Positions 1-11,100 of a stretch of 64,000 nt of DNA are shown here, piece after piece; position 1 is the first letter of the stretch; every line of letters begins with the position of its first letter. A model generated the notes under the pieces. That model did no database searches. It was not told the DNA's origin and saw only the letters and a list, made by a program, of their open reading frames with translations. The stretch comes from Helicoverpa zea (taxonomy: Eukaryota > Arthropoda > Insecta > Lepidoptera > Noctuidae). The translations under genes and the position numbers were made by a program. The stretch lies in contig NC_061467.1 in the NCBI RefSeq assembly GCF_022581195.2, positions 7,068,001 to 7,132,000 of the forward strand, written 5' to 3'.

Positions 1-151
1 TCCTTTGTATGAGCAATTTATTTACAAATATGATTTGTGTGTGCACACCTTTCTTTGACACCAATTCTCTAAATATAAGACTACGATACTAGAAAAACAT
101 CACAGAAGCTCGTGTTTCTCGTGCTGTTAAGTAGTTTTACATTTCACTTTG
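1..151. other. Flank left of the BEL insertion, probable intron
   Basis: This is host DNA to the left of the retrotransposon. Its last bases (about 131-151) are pyrimidine-rich and end in CTTTG, the target site copied again at 4285-4289. Read across the insertion, the two flanks join into a pyrimidine tract followed by CAG at 4295-4297, which looks like the 3' end of an intron belonging to the gene at 4303-4887. No exon is visible here; the upstream exon would lie outside the window. Confidence 0.5.
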
Positions 152-387
152 TGTCCAAATAAGTATAGAGATATTCAACCTCTTTAACTCAAAGACAAAT
201 TATAAAAAGAGGATAGATGACAGTTGTCAAGAGAAAAGGTTTTTTGTTCAAATTATTGATTTTTTATTTTCCATGTTTTTAATATAACTTTTATGTTTTA
301 AATTTCTATTGCAATGTAAATACAAGTTAAAAAAGGCGAAGGAGTTTTCTTTACAATCTTGAAGAACCTAGAGACTAAAATTTTCCA
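152..387 (+). repeat. 5' LTR of the BEL/Pao element
   Basis: 236 bp starting TGTCCAAATAAG and ending TTTTCCA, so it has the usual TG...CA ends. A TATA-like TATAAAAA lies near 201-208. The LTR is followed at once by TGG (388-390), the usual first bases of a tRNA primer-binding site; I could not assign the tRNA. It matches the 3' LTR at all but one position by eye. Confidence 0.92.
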
Positions 388-854
388 TGGTCCTTCGAAG
401 AGCCGAATCAATGCGTTAGTACTGAGCGCATGTGGTTCAGGAATCGGCGATGAGAGAGATAAGACGATGGTGAAACGCCGCTAGAATTCTACAATGAAAT
501 ACTTCAGTGCACCAGGTAGTACAAGAGCTGGGTGCTCGATGACTTCGATGTAAGAATTGGACTTCAAGCTGTGAGTAAAAACTTGATAAAAATATCTCAA
601 CTGTGCAGTTGGAGCAAGATTGGAACTCTGTTTTGTTTGGTGTTTGATCGTATTTAATGAACTCGCGGACTCGAAGTGAAAGTGCAATACATTTAAACTT
701 TTCATAATTTTAAGTAGTTGGTAAGATTTGAATTTGTTGCACATTTATGATGACTCATAGGTTTTTTTTGAAGGTGTGCAAATAACTAACTAGTATTGTT
801 CAGTTTTTGTTGTTGATTTGTTACATTATTTCATATACTCATTCGGTTATAGTC
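388..854 (+). other. BEL leader region
   Basis: Untranslated leader between the 5' LTR and the gag-like frame. It begins with the candidate primer-binding site (TGG at 388). No conserved coding is visible. The first plausible gag ATG in frame is at 855, although the frame itself is open from 807. Confidence 0.6.
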
Positions 855-2160
855 ATGGATACGTTATTTAATATACAAATTGATAATAAAAGAAATATAG
901 AAAAAAGTAGGATCAATTACAAAAAATCTCCTAAAGAGCGCATCACACCGTCATATTTAGAAACTAGATTGGAGACACTAGAACAACAGTTGGCAGTATT
1001 TATCGAAACGCATCGAGAGATTGTTGAAAAAACCGACAGGAAGCATAATTATTTTACAAGTGAAGCTTATGAATTAACCGAAGAAATTTACATTAATTAT
1101 AAATCTGAATTAAAGGAAGCTCTTAGACAATTTTCATCACCAAAGGTTATACAGGATAAACAGTCAACAACGGGAAAATGTACCACTGTAAAATTACCCA
1201 AAATTGTGATCCCAATATTTTCAGGCAAATACACCGAGTGGATTACCTTCCGCGATCTGTTTCTTTCCCTTATACATAACAACGACAGTATTGATGATGT
1301 GCAAAAGTGCAAATGTGCTAGCTGGTGAACCAGAACAGTTGTTAAGGCATACACCAATCACTGCGGCCAATTATCAAGAATGCTGGCAGACCTTAACTAA
1401 ACGTTATGACAACAGGCGTTACTTGTCTAATTGTATTCTAAAACGGTTAATGAATCAACCTGTTGCAAAGGAATCATCATCCTCGGTGAAGGAGCTGTTA
1501 GATACAACTGTGGATTGCTTACATAGCTTGAGCAATCTCGGAATTGATACAAAGTCGTGGGACGTTATAATTATTTACATTATTAGTGACAAGTTAGATT
1601 CTGAATCGCGCAAGCTATGGGAAGCAGAGATAAGCTCTGTAGAACATTTGCCAACCTTGGATAAATTTAAGTCGTTTTTAGAATCTAGATTTCGCTCGTT
1701 GGAATATTTAGATACTGCCAAGTCTACACAAAAATCCGCAGCTGTTAAGTCAAAGAACCTTCACGCAATAAGTTCAGATAGCGATAATACTGTAACATGT
1801 CCATTCTGTTCACAAGATCATAGTTTGAGTCATTGTAAACAGTTTTGTAAAGAAAATTACAAAACCCGAAGTGAGTTCGTCCGAACACATCGATTATGTT
1901 ATAATTGTTTAAGTTCCAACCATTCGATCAAGTTTTGTCGAGTTAAAACTACTTGCCAGCTTTGTCAACGTAAGCACCACTCATTGTTACACCCCAAGGT
2001 TTCTTCAAGATCCACGTCGCCTACCACAAGTGGCCTGTCCGGAGAAGCGGCAGCTGTCAAATCAGCAGCGTCTGCGTTGCTCACCGCCTCCAGTATGGCC
2101 CAAGAATCAGATTTACCAACACAATCAACACACTTCTCGAGAAGAGTAGTGCCTAACTGA
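855..2160 (+). pseudogene. BEL/Pao gag-like protein, frameshifted
   Basis: The first part is read in the frame ending at 1328 and the rest in the frame running from about 1300 to 2160, so a frameshift, probably with a small deletion, lies around 1305-1325. The second part carries the BEL/Pao gag motif AGEPEQLL followed by the ITAANYQECW stretch. Near the C-terminus are three zinc knuckles: CPFCSQDHSLSHC, CYNCLSSNHSIKFC and a CQLCQRKHH variant. A TGA at 2158-2160 separates it in the same frame from the protease. Such a protein would coat the element RNA, but this copy cannot make it in one piece. Confidence 0.85.
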
Positions 2161-2775
2161 GTTCTGTTACCAACCGCTTTGGTCGAAGCACAGACTGAGA
2201 GCGGTCATAAGCAAATGCTGAGAGCATTGCTAGATCAAGGATCTCAAACATCCTTCATAACAGAATCGGCAGTTAGATTGCTGGGACTGAAGAAGATACC
2301 AACCAGGAGCGTCATTTCTGGTATAGGAGGTGACGAGAGCGCATTTGCCTCAAAGTTCATAGTTTTTGTAACTATTAAATCACGTCACGATCCTACAGTT
2401 AGCATTCAAGTCCAAGCATATGTAATGAGAACCATTACAACATTGATTCCATCTACAAAGATTTTAATACAAACTTGGCCTCAACTGAGAGATTTGGTTC
2501 TGGCGGATCCAGAATACCACACTCCAAGTAAAATTGACATTTTATTTGGAGCCGAGGTTTATGGCCAAGTCATTAAGGAGGGTTTAGTTAAATGCGGTTC
2601 AGGGCCTATAATAGCGCAAAACACATCCCTGGGCTGGATTTTATCTGGACAACCTCATGCTGATCGCAATGTCGATGCAGCACAACCTCACAACACATTA
2701 GTTAGTATGTGTTCACAGTCGAGTGATATCATTTATTCAAGAAGGTTAGGGAGACAATTGACTTCACTAAACTGA
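2161..2775 (+). pseudogene. BEL/Pao aspartic protease remnant
   Basis: The same frame as gag resumes after the TGA at 2158-2160. The active-site loop reads LLDQGSQTSFI; BEL/Pao proteases often carry DQG or DSG here. The downstream ILFGAEVYGQ and LGWILSGQP stretches are typical of the region just before reverse transcriptase. The frame stops at 2775, where sequence jumps directly to the pre-integrase region, so the polymerase has been deleted. Family assignment is secure; activity is not expected. Confidence 0.85.
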
Positions 2776-3918
2776 AATCAGTTTCAACTGGTTTAGAGTA
2801 TAAACCAGCGCCAAAATCTGTTAAAGCACATCTAACAACCAATGAAGATAATCCGTTTTGGATAAAGTATTTGTCACTTCAAAGGTTGATTAGAGTTGTA
2901 GCATACTGTAGACGTTTTTTGAGGCAGAAAGAGCATAGGGAAGCATCCTTGACCGGCGAAGAATTGTTGGACGCTTTGGAAATCTGTATCAGAAAATGTC
3001 AAGCTCAAGAGTTCAAGGAAGATATAAATAGCATCAAGAAATTAGGAGTTGTCAGCAAGAAAAGTAAACTTAGACCTTTATGTCCCTGGATAGATAATAA
3101 GGGAATATTAAGAGTAGGTGGTAGGATACAGAAGTCTAAAATGACTGAGAGTATGATACATCCCATCATAATTCCACCTAAAAATCATTTTTGCACGCTA
3201 CTAGTACAAGAAGCACACCAGAATACTCTACACGGACGTCCAACATTGATTTTAAATTATTTATGTTCCAAATATTGGGTCATATTTGCGAAGAATATGG
3301 TTAAGGCCTGTGTGCGCAAATGTGTAACATGTGCTCGACACTTAGCCACAATAAAAAACCAATTAATGGGACAGTTACCAACCTGTAGAGTAACACCAGC
3401 TCGACCATTTTTGCATGTTGGAGTCGACTTTGCCGGTCCCATCAATCTTAGAGTATCGAAAGGTCGTGGCAATAAATCTTACAAAGGCTACATCTGTCTT
3501 TTTGACCACGAAGGCAGTACACATAGAAGCTATCAGTGATATCACCGCTCAATGATTTATAGCCGGTTTTAAGAGATTTGTTGCCAGGAGAGGACACTGC
3601 AGCGACATTTAGAGCGACAATGGAAAAAGTTTCGTTGGTGCTTCCAAAGAACTACAATCATTGGTTGCTGCTGAAAGGTCAGCAGTTGCTAATGAAATTC
3701 GAAGTTGGTTGAGTACTAAAAGCGTTAAGTGGCAGTCTATTCCTCCTCATGCCCCAAGTTTTGGCGGGCTTTGGGAGTCAGCAAGGATAATTTACTTCCG
3801 AAAGGTCATAGAGAAACATCCGAGTTCAGACGGACTCACTAGGGTTGTGACCCTTAAATGCAACGGGTGTAGAATTAAGAGACCAACAAATAAGTTATGT
3901 GTTTTGCCTATTGATTAG
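2776..3918 (+). pseudogene. BEL/Pao integrase remnant, multiply frameshifted
   Basis: After the deletion the sequence resumes in another frame with the NPFWIKYLSLQRLIRVVAYC stretch that normally precedes integrase. The main open frame (to 3539) contains the zinc-binding HHCC region (EAHQNTLHGRP ... CVRKCVTCARH) and the first catalytic acidic residue in VGVDFAGP. The second catalytic region lies around 3605-3660 and the third (GGLWES) near 3765-3780, in other frames with stops between. All three catalytic regions are recognisable but no longer on one frame. The end around 3860-3918 has no clear homology. Confidence 0.82.
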
Positions 3919-4048
3919 GTACTAGTTTTGTTTTGAATATGTTTGTTCTTAGTTTTATTGTATGCTCTTTATTTGTCCAATTACCTCATGGTGGGCGGCT
4001 CTTGATGGTTAAGGACAATTCAGGCGAATATGTCCTTGGTGGGCGGTA
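3919..4048 (+). other. BEL 3' untranslated segment with purine tract
   Basis: Short non-coding stretch between the integrase remnant and the 3' LTR. It ends in a purine-rich GGTGGGCGG (4038-4046) directly before the LTR, a plausible polypurine tract for plus-strand priming. A similar GGTGGGCGG at about 3990-3998 is a partial duplicate. Confidence 0.55.
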
Positions 4049-4284
4049 TGTCCAAATAAGTATAGAGATATTCAACCTCTTTAACTCAAAGACAAATTAT
4101 AAAAAGAGGATAGATGACAGTTGTCAAGAGAAAAGGTTTTTTGTTCAAATTATTGATTTTTTATTTTCCATGTTTTTAATATAACTTTTATGTTTTAAAT
4201 TTCTATTGCAATGTAAATACAAGTTAAAAAAGGCGAAGGAGTTTTCTTTACAATCTTGAAGAACCTAGAGACTACAATTTTCCA
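4049..4284 (+). repeat. 3' LTR of the BEL/Pao element
   Basis: 236 bp, same ends as the 5' LTR, followed by the target duplicate CTTTG. A TATA-like TATAAAAA (about 4098-4105) points toward the gene whose ATG is at 4303, so this LTR could act as a promoter for it. Its last bases (ACAATTTTCCA) join the remaining host pyrimidine tract. Confidence 0.92.
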
Positions 4285-4302
4285 CTTTGTCTTTCAGAAA
4301 CA
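4285..4302 (+). promoter_or_regulatory. Host splice acceptor abutting the LTR
   Basis: CTTTG-TCTTTCAG followed by AAACA and the ATG at 4303. TTTCAG at 4292-4297 reads as a 3' splice site. The retrotransposon landed 7 bases before the CAG, so it replaced the natural branch-point region but left the last pyrimidines. The alternative is that TTTCAG is an initiator rather than an acceptor; no TATA lies in the host flank at 1-151. Confidence 0.5.
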
Positions 4303-4887
4303 ATGAAGTCGTATATTTTATTCCTATTACTGGGAGTTGTGAGTGTACTTGGAAACCCGATTGATAAACAAAAAAACTTATGCAATGAGAAACTACTATC
4401 AACCGAAACAAACGAGCCAATAACAGAAGTGAATTTAGAAGATGAGATTCTCACCGCGTACGACAATTATCCGCAACCAAACAAAGTAGAACTTAAAGAA
4501 GATTTACCCAAACCTGATTCAAGCGGAGACGGAGAAGGTGTTAAATTCGGCGGAGGCGAAGTCGATATAGTGATTGAGGAAACTGTGGCTCCATTAAAAG
4601 CAATGTCCGATGCCCAGAATGAAATTCAAATTGACGCAGACGATTATCTGCCTACGGGTAATAAAGGAATTGATCAAATTGTTGCCGATAGAATAAAAGA
4701 CGAAATTATGCAAACTGCTGCAGGATTTGCTCCAATTCCTTTTTTTAGAAAGAAAAACAAGCGACCGTCAACACGGTTTCCCAGTCGACGACATTCTCAA
4801 AGGTATCCGTACGCGATATACAGAAGTTATCCCTTCTATTACCCCTACTACAGGGTTTATCGTCCTAGCTCTCTAAGGTATTATTAG
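4303..4887 (+). CDS. Small secreted protein with Tyr-rich tail, function unknown
   Basis: A single open frame of 194 residues. It begins with a clear signal peptide (MKSYILFLLLGVVSVLG, probable cleavage before or near NPIDKQ). The middle (about residues 40-125) is acidic and low in complexity, with a GDGEGVKFGGGEVD stretch. The tail is basic (RKKNKR around 151-156, then SRRHSQR) and ends in a tyrosine-rich segment (YPFYYPYYRVYRP). One Cys near residue 30 is the only one I see. I do not recognise the family; basic pairs could be protease sites, or the Tyr-rich tail could serve cross-linking as in secreted or cuticle-associated proteins. The ATG is chosen because the signal peptide starts there and a splice acceptor lies 5 bases before it. 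The BEL element ends 18 bases upstream, so its expression may now depend on the LTR or on splicing past it. Confidence 0.75.
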   Translation: MKSYILFLLLGVVSVLGNPIDKQKNLCNEKLLSTETNEPITEVNLEDEILTAYDNYPQPNKVELKEDLPKPDSSGDGEGVKFGGGEVDIVIEETVAPLKAMSDAQNEIQIDADDYLPTGNKGIDQIVADRIKDEIMQTAAGFAPIPFFRKKNKRPSTRFPSRRHSQRYPYAIYRSYPFYYPYYRVYRPSSLRYY

Positions 4888-5569
4888 TGCTCCCCTAAAA
4901 TGAACGCTATTTAATCTATTTATTGTAATTTAATTTTTATAATGTAAATTATTGTTTTATATTGTAATTCGAATGGTGTGAATAGTAAACATACACGTGA
5001 ATAGTGGTTGATTTTCATTATATTTATTTCTACAAAATCTATAAGCACAATTGCCTTACCAACAAAATCATTTCAATATCATCATTATATTAATTTACCT
5101 CTATCTATTTACATACATTGATTGTTAATTGTTGCATCCAATTACTGCATCATCTAAATTAGGAAAAACATTGTACACTAAATTGTATTATACTCATGGC
5201 AGTTGCGTAGTGGTTCCTTCGTTTACAAACAATACAGGAAATTATAATCGTCTTTTACATTACACTTGTAAAGTATGACACAAATATGATATTCGATTAC
5301 TAAAAATATACTTGGATCACATAATATTTCCTTATACATTAAAAATATCTGAGGTCATTAAAAATAAGAATCAGTAACTAGTATACAAGTAGAGAGAAAG
5401 TTACGAATAATTTACTTTATAAATAAATATTGATTGATTGATGAAATTATACAGGGAATCGTAAATGATTTGTATATCAAACAATAAAATATGAAAAGAG
5501 TCCATGATTTGGTTCGCACGTGGCTACACGTGGTCTCACCCCTGGCAAGGGCGGAGAGTACACTGGCAC
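4888..5569. other. Convergent 3' region
   Basis: AT-rich DNA between two genes that point at each other. It should hold both 3'UTRs. On the minus strand AATAAA candidates lie at 5028-5023 and 4924-4919 for MED1; on the plus strand AATAAA lies at 5422-5427 and 5483-5488 for the small secreted gene, though both are far from its stop. Nothing else is visible. Confidence 0.45.
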
Positions 5570-8177
5570 TCATTTGCCCGGGCCCACGAGCGCCTCGTCC
5601 ATGAGCTCGTCGTCAGTGATGCAGGGCGAGTTCGAGTGCGGGGAGGGCGCCACGAGCGGCGAGGGCGCGGGGCTCTTGGCCAGCTGCAGCGCCAGCGCCG
5701 GCGAGGACGGGTACACCGGCCGCACGGCCACCATGCCCGACACCTTGCTGCCCGAAGACGAAGAGAAGTCCAGTAACATTTCCGCGGCTTCCTGCGGCGT
5801 CGTAGCTCCGCTGCGAGCGACCGCACCGCTCGCTGGAGGCTTCATACATGAATCGGCGCCTTTTCTGTCCTCCGAACTACCCTTTGGAGCAGCAAACCCC
5901 TTTGCCATTTCGGTTTTAAAATCCAGAGGGAGTATAGGAAACGATGCCGAAAACCCATCTTTTGAATCGTCTTTAGCTCTGACTGGGCTTTCTCCCTTCG
6001 ATATACTGTCGGCCATGGCTTTAGAAAATTCTAGGGGCCTCTCGGACTGATCATTTTTACCAGGCGGTATTGTCTTAGGACTCATGCTGCCCATGTTGAG
6101 TAGTGGTTTTGGAACGTTCAAAGGATAGGCAGACTTCTGAAGGGAATCAGCTGTTCTGGCACCTGCGTTATCGAAGTGTGGAAACTGATATTTGCTTTGT
6201 TCAAGTGTACGAGCAAAATCGTTGACTAAGGACCGTTGATCGTATTGGGCCGCAGGACTGTTCTTATCTGGTGTGTTTTGGTTTTTCAATTTCGGTATTT
6301 GAAACTTACTGGTATCAAGTGGTTTGATTAAACCTTCTACAAGAAAATTTGCTTCTTTGGAACTTTTGAACCTTTCTCCATCTATTTCGTCTCTAGAGCC
6401 ACTGGGGCTAGAATGGCGTTCAGATTTCGATGAAAAAATTGATTTCTCTGAATTAGTCATAAGTTTAGTTCTGGCCTTTTCTCGTTCCCTGTCTCTTATT
6501 ATTTTGGCGAGGTCCGTGCTGCTGCTTTTGGGGGAACCAGAACTAGATTTAGAACCAGACTTTGATAAGTTTATACCTGCACTATTTGTGCTCGATGATT
6601 TGGAATAAGGCACTTTGGGCATACTTGAGTTACCAGAGCCGGAGGAATCTGAAGGACTCATATTAGCTTTTGGCGGAGTTGAGCCTGAAGTGACGCTACC
6701 AGATTTAGAAGATTGCATGGCTTGAGTTTTTTTAGAAGCGGGTCCACTTATGACTCCCGGCTTTAAACCTGTATGAGTTTTGGGAGAACCTTGACTTGGT
6801 GGAGTGAGCTGTGGTGATGATTGTTTAGAACTAGAACTACTGTAATTCAATTTGGAACTACTGCTGGAAGAATCTTTTGTTCTCGTTTTATTAATCGTTA
6901 TCTTCATACCGTCGGAGCTCGGCTTCACCATGTACTCTTGATTTTTGCTATCGCTAAGCTTGCCACTACTGCCAGCCGTACTTGCTTTTGGATCTGAAAA
7001 CTTGGTACTACTGGAAGAGCTACTAGATTTTGCACTAATTTCAGAATCAGTACCGCAGTGCTGGGCAGACTTGAGCTTATCTATCACAGCGCTGAGAGAA
7101 CCTTTCCTATTGCGAGCCTGACTCGGAGCGTTTGATTTGTTTACTTCAATATTTGGTGGGGATATCAAAGGTTCCGTGACAGGACTATCACAAGACACTG
7201 GGGTGATTTCTAACTGTTTCAATTTTATGGGGTTTTTTAATTTAGGACTACTCCTATCAGAACTAGAAAAAGATAAACTGGAATGTTTCTTTTCTTTATC
7301 CCTCGAAGTCATCGAGCTAGAGCCATAACTGTCTTTGGATATCTTTTTTGTAAGGTCATACCCCGTGGTCCCAGATTTACCCGATGGTGACCCGCTGGTT
7401 GCTGATTTTAGAGCCGACATGCTTGGTTTTCCCGACCCCGAAGAACTATGCTTAGGGGACGAGATGCTGTGGTTTTTTGGACTCGAGTATCCGGACAAAT
7501 GTTTAGGGCTATTTTGTACTGGGGAATGTCTAGGACTGCTGTGGTGACTAGACGTTCCCGAAGGCTTTCCCATCCCTTTGACAGTGCTGGGGCTCGGCGA
7601 CTTCGTTATCGAAACGGACCTGCCGTGTGTTGGGCTTGGACTAAATTTTCGAATAAGAGAGTTTGGGGAAGTAGCACGTAAAGGGGAACCATCTGTAGGC
7701 TTGATGCTGACGGAGACGGGTTTGGTGAGCGGATCTTGTTTAGGAGGCACTTTCTCTGGCGGGCCCATGGAGTCGTCCCTTCTGCGCTTCTTCTTCTTTT
7801 CCTTACTTCTTTCTTCCCCCGACCTGCTCGATTTCTTCTCGGATCTGATACGATCGTCAAGTGTTTTCATTTGTGATGATGTTATCGGTGTTATTGTTAT
7901 GGAGCTGGGTAGAGCGGCTGGTGCTGCCGCTGTGATGGGGATTATCTCAATGCCCGGCCGCCTGTCCAGGCATAACATCGATGTTATACTGGACCCGGTA
8001 CCAGCATTGGGTGTGTTCGATGTGCTACCTATAGGAGTTATGCTTACCGAAGACGGCATATAAGACTTCCCTTCGGTTAAGTCCAAGAGAAGGGAAGACG
8101 CGCTCCTACTTGGGCGTAATTCTGAGTCTTTACTTTTAAGTTTTTGCCTTTTGTGATCAGACTTGTGAAAAGAATTC
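5570..8177 (-). CDS. MED1: MED1 exon 13, disordered C-terminal region
   Basis: The last and largest exon encodes about 869 residues (728-1596). It is almost wholly low-complexity Ser/Pro/Lys/Gly, with a basic KKKKRRR block near its start, many SP pairs that could be phosphorylated, a conserved SLSAVIDKLK helix near the middle, and the conserved acidic end DDELMDEALVG. Such a region is expected to be intrinsically disordered and to support condensate-type interactions, as known for vertebrate MED1; that role here is inference. The stop is TGA (5572-5570). The final 250 bases are far more GC-rich than the rest. Confidence 0.93.
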
Positions 8178-11100
8178 CTGAAAATAAGAAAACCTGTGTA
8201 ATATTAAATTGAAAGCAATACGAAATTGTAATAATCAAGCAGAAATGAACACGAACCGGATAATATCGTCAACATCTCCATCATTTGAGTTGTCCATATC
8301 GGAAGATGTCCTGTTGTCTTGTCCACCGAGGGCATCCGTAGCGTCCATTGCCGACAGTTCCATGTCCGAAGTGAACTCGTTCTGTGACACTGAAGACTCA
8401 CGACCTTCCATATCATCATTCGTTGAGTTACTATTTATAGTGTTCTCATCTTCGTTCACATACTCATCTGAGTTGTCACTCTCGCTATCAGAGTCCATCA
8501 TTTCAGTGATGCCCTGTTTGCCTTTCTTCTGACTCGAAGACCAGACATCGTCGGATTTTCTCTTTTTAGATTTCCGCTCCTCAGTTTGAGGTTTTGTATC
8601 GCTCACTGAGTCTTGGCACATTACGGACAAGTGATGTTGCTGCTCAGAGAGATATGCCCCTGTGGACAACGTATATACATATATTAATGTCTTTACGAAT
8701 AGTATATTTTTTTACTTATTTATCAAATTTACGGTGCAAAATTTGTACGGGACAATGAGGTCACACGAAAGTTAAATGCATTGTATATTCTTTGTTATTA
8801 TGTTTTGAGAGGGAGAAAAAAAGGGAGATATTTTTTTATAGACCATAAAGTCTTAATTCAATCCACTTACCTCCTTGATGCGGATGGTTGACACTGGAAG
8901 GGTAGAGGGCTCGCGAGTGCATAGACCCGGGTTCGTGTTTGATCTGGTCACCGCCCGGGTCGAGGCCTCCCAGGCCACAGCTAAAATTTGGCTCCAGAGC
9001 CGAGTATCCGCCATTTAACTGCTTACTAGCTGCCTCTCGTTCCCAAATCTTTATAAGAGACCTGTGGAAAATGGAATTTATTTTATCAAAAATTCAAATA
9101 TTTTTTGAGAAATATAAGGAATATATTTTAGTTTTTATGTTATGTCGCAAAGCATATTTTACTGTCGCACTATTACGGGTGTTCTATTAATTGAAATAGA
9201 ATCTAAATCAATCGACTTAGCTGCGACATGATGGCTGGCGGTCGATGTTACATGCTAAAATTATGTTCATTGATTTTAGATTCTATTACAATGAGAACAA
9301 CGTCGATAATAATAAGCCAGCCCAAAATTGCACGGGAGCCTAAGCTGAAACAAAAAGGTAAACCTCTCACCTGAGTGTGATAGGTATTGAATGAGTTTTC
9401 TGTAAGACCCTGGTAATATATTCATTAATATGATCAGCGTTCGCGTTATGTAGCGTGTATAATGAAGCTCTGGGCGCGGCCGGGTCACTTAGTTCCAGTT
9501 CAACAGTGGCCATACTCTCGTCTCCCGGGTGTTCGAGAGAAATAGATATGTGTTGCCATGACAACGCGCTCACTTCGAACATTAGGACGCTCTCCAATTC
9601 TATGACTGAAATTAAGATTTTAATTGTGAGTTATAATAGGCTTGTGTTTAAACACCACCCAAAAAAGTACCTATTTTACTACCAAAAAAATTCTAAACGG
9701 TTACCAAAATGGATAAATGGTCACCAAATAACGTTCCCAAAAATATTATTAGGTAAAACCATTTTTTCGTATTATTGACTACTAAAAAAATATATGGACG
9801 CCTTTAAAATACACTTTAGACCAAATATTATATATTGTCACTACTTAGATGTTACCAATTATGTAATACCATGACTCCTAATTTGGTCATTTTTGTTAGA
9901 CTAAAAAAAGCTAACGATCGCTAGAATATTTCCCAAATACCAATTAATATACTGGGGTTCCCAAACGTACGTCGCTTATTTATTGTTATATGAATTTGTG
10001 TGTAACTCAGTAGTAAAATGTAAGCACGAAACATGCAGCAAGCATGGCTTCTGTCACGGCTCCGGCACTGCGGGGCTCCGGCGGTCCCATGCGAGCTTAT
10101 CGTCGCAGATGGTTTTCACGCTCACCACCGCAGCTTCGGCTTAGCCGGCCGGCCAGCCTCAGCCGCGGCGGCGAGCCTTAAAAACTACCTGCGCCTCAGC
10201 TCGCAGGCCGCCTCGCCCCTCTGCGCCTACGCGGATTTGAATTGCACTCTAGGGGTAGGGCAGACAAGACTACGTGGAGTCGGTTTTGCAGCGATTCGTT
10301 TTCGTCACTAACTTTGATTTTGGTAGTAATATTAATCTTTTAGTTGGATAGAATTTGGTGACCATTAATCCATTTTGGGAACCAAAAATAATATTTGTGC
10401 GAGATTTGCGATTTTTCTGATGTTATTTTATTTTTTTGGATCATAATATTATATACTTTAGTGCCCTTTTAATAAAGTCAATTTATTTTTTTTGGAGTTG
10501 TTTATTTTATTTGGTGCCTCAGCTTAGAGTCTTAAAAATATTTTTGGTGATCGCCTAAATTATACCCGTTATAATATTGCAAATAAATTTTGTTTGTGCA
10601 TATTTCTTAATGGATGCTTACAAAAAGTTCTGGATCGGCGGTGGTCGGATAAGCAGTCGCTTCTTGTAAAATACTGGTACTCAGCTGCAACCAGTTACAG
10701 CTTTTGCATACTAGCGAATTTTCCGTTTGGTTTTTAACATAATTTTTGAACCGGCCAGCAGTTGTCAATTGTTTGCTGTAGCACGTACACTTAGAAAGTT
10801 TATCCGCTCAGAAAATCCACTAGTGTGAAAAGGCTATTAGACTGGAAGGTGACCACATAACATTTAGTTGGAAAAATTATGATTCATGCTATCAGTAATA
10901 TACAGTGTACACGAGAGTGTAATATTTTTTTTACACTTTTACATTATTTTTTGTTGGGCTTATAGCTGAAAAACAGGGATTAAACGACATTTTTATCAGT
11001 TTAAAGTTATCAATTTTTTTTTTTGACTCCGTGTTATTAATAAAGGGGATAAAATATAACAAATACGTAGTAGGTATAATACTAACATTGCTTGGCCTGG

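Larger units (their letters stand above)
152..4284 (+). mobile_element. BEL/Pao LTR retrotransposon, defective copy
   Basis: A complete insertion bounded by two 236-bp LTRs and the 5-bp target duplication CTTTG (147-151 and 4285-4289). The inner part reads, in order, as a gag-like protein with three zinc knuckles, an aspartic protease, and an integrase with an HHCC zinc domain, which is BEL/Pao organisation. The element is only 4.1 kb: the reverse transcriptase and RNase H block expected between protease and integrase is missing, and there are frameshifts and an in-frame stop. The LTRs differ by one base that I could find (376 A versus C at 4275 in the aligned copies, near the 3' end), so the insertion is young although its proteins are dead. 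It was presumably mobilised by another copy's enzymes. Confidence 0.93.

Noticed and set aside
388..410. Assignment of the BEL primer-binding site to a particular tRNA
   Set aside because: TGG start is right, but the following bases did not fit a tRNA 3' end that I could name with confidence.
5504..6050. Plus-strand frames opposite MED1 exon 13
   Set aside because: They arise from the GC-rich end of MED1 on the other strand.
7137..8063. Plus-strand frames opposite the Ser-rich MED1 tail
   Set aside because: Complement of Ser/Pro/Lys codon runs; no domain and no upstream signals.
10033..10311. Possible extra MED1 exon in the GC-rich intron core
   Set aside because: Exon 9 joins exon 10 directly in phase and gives family-like spacing; the core is open on the wrong strand.
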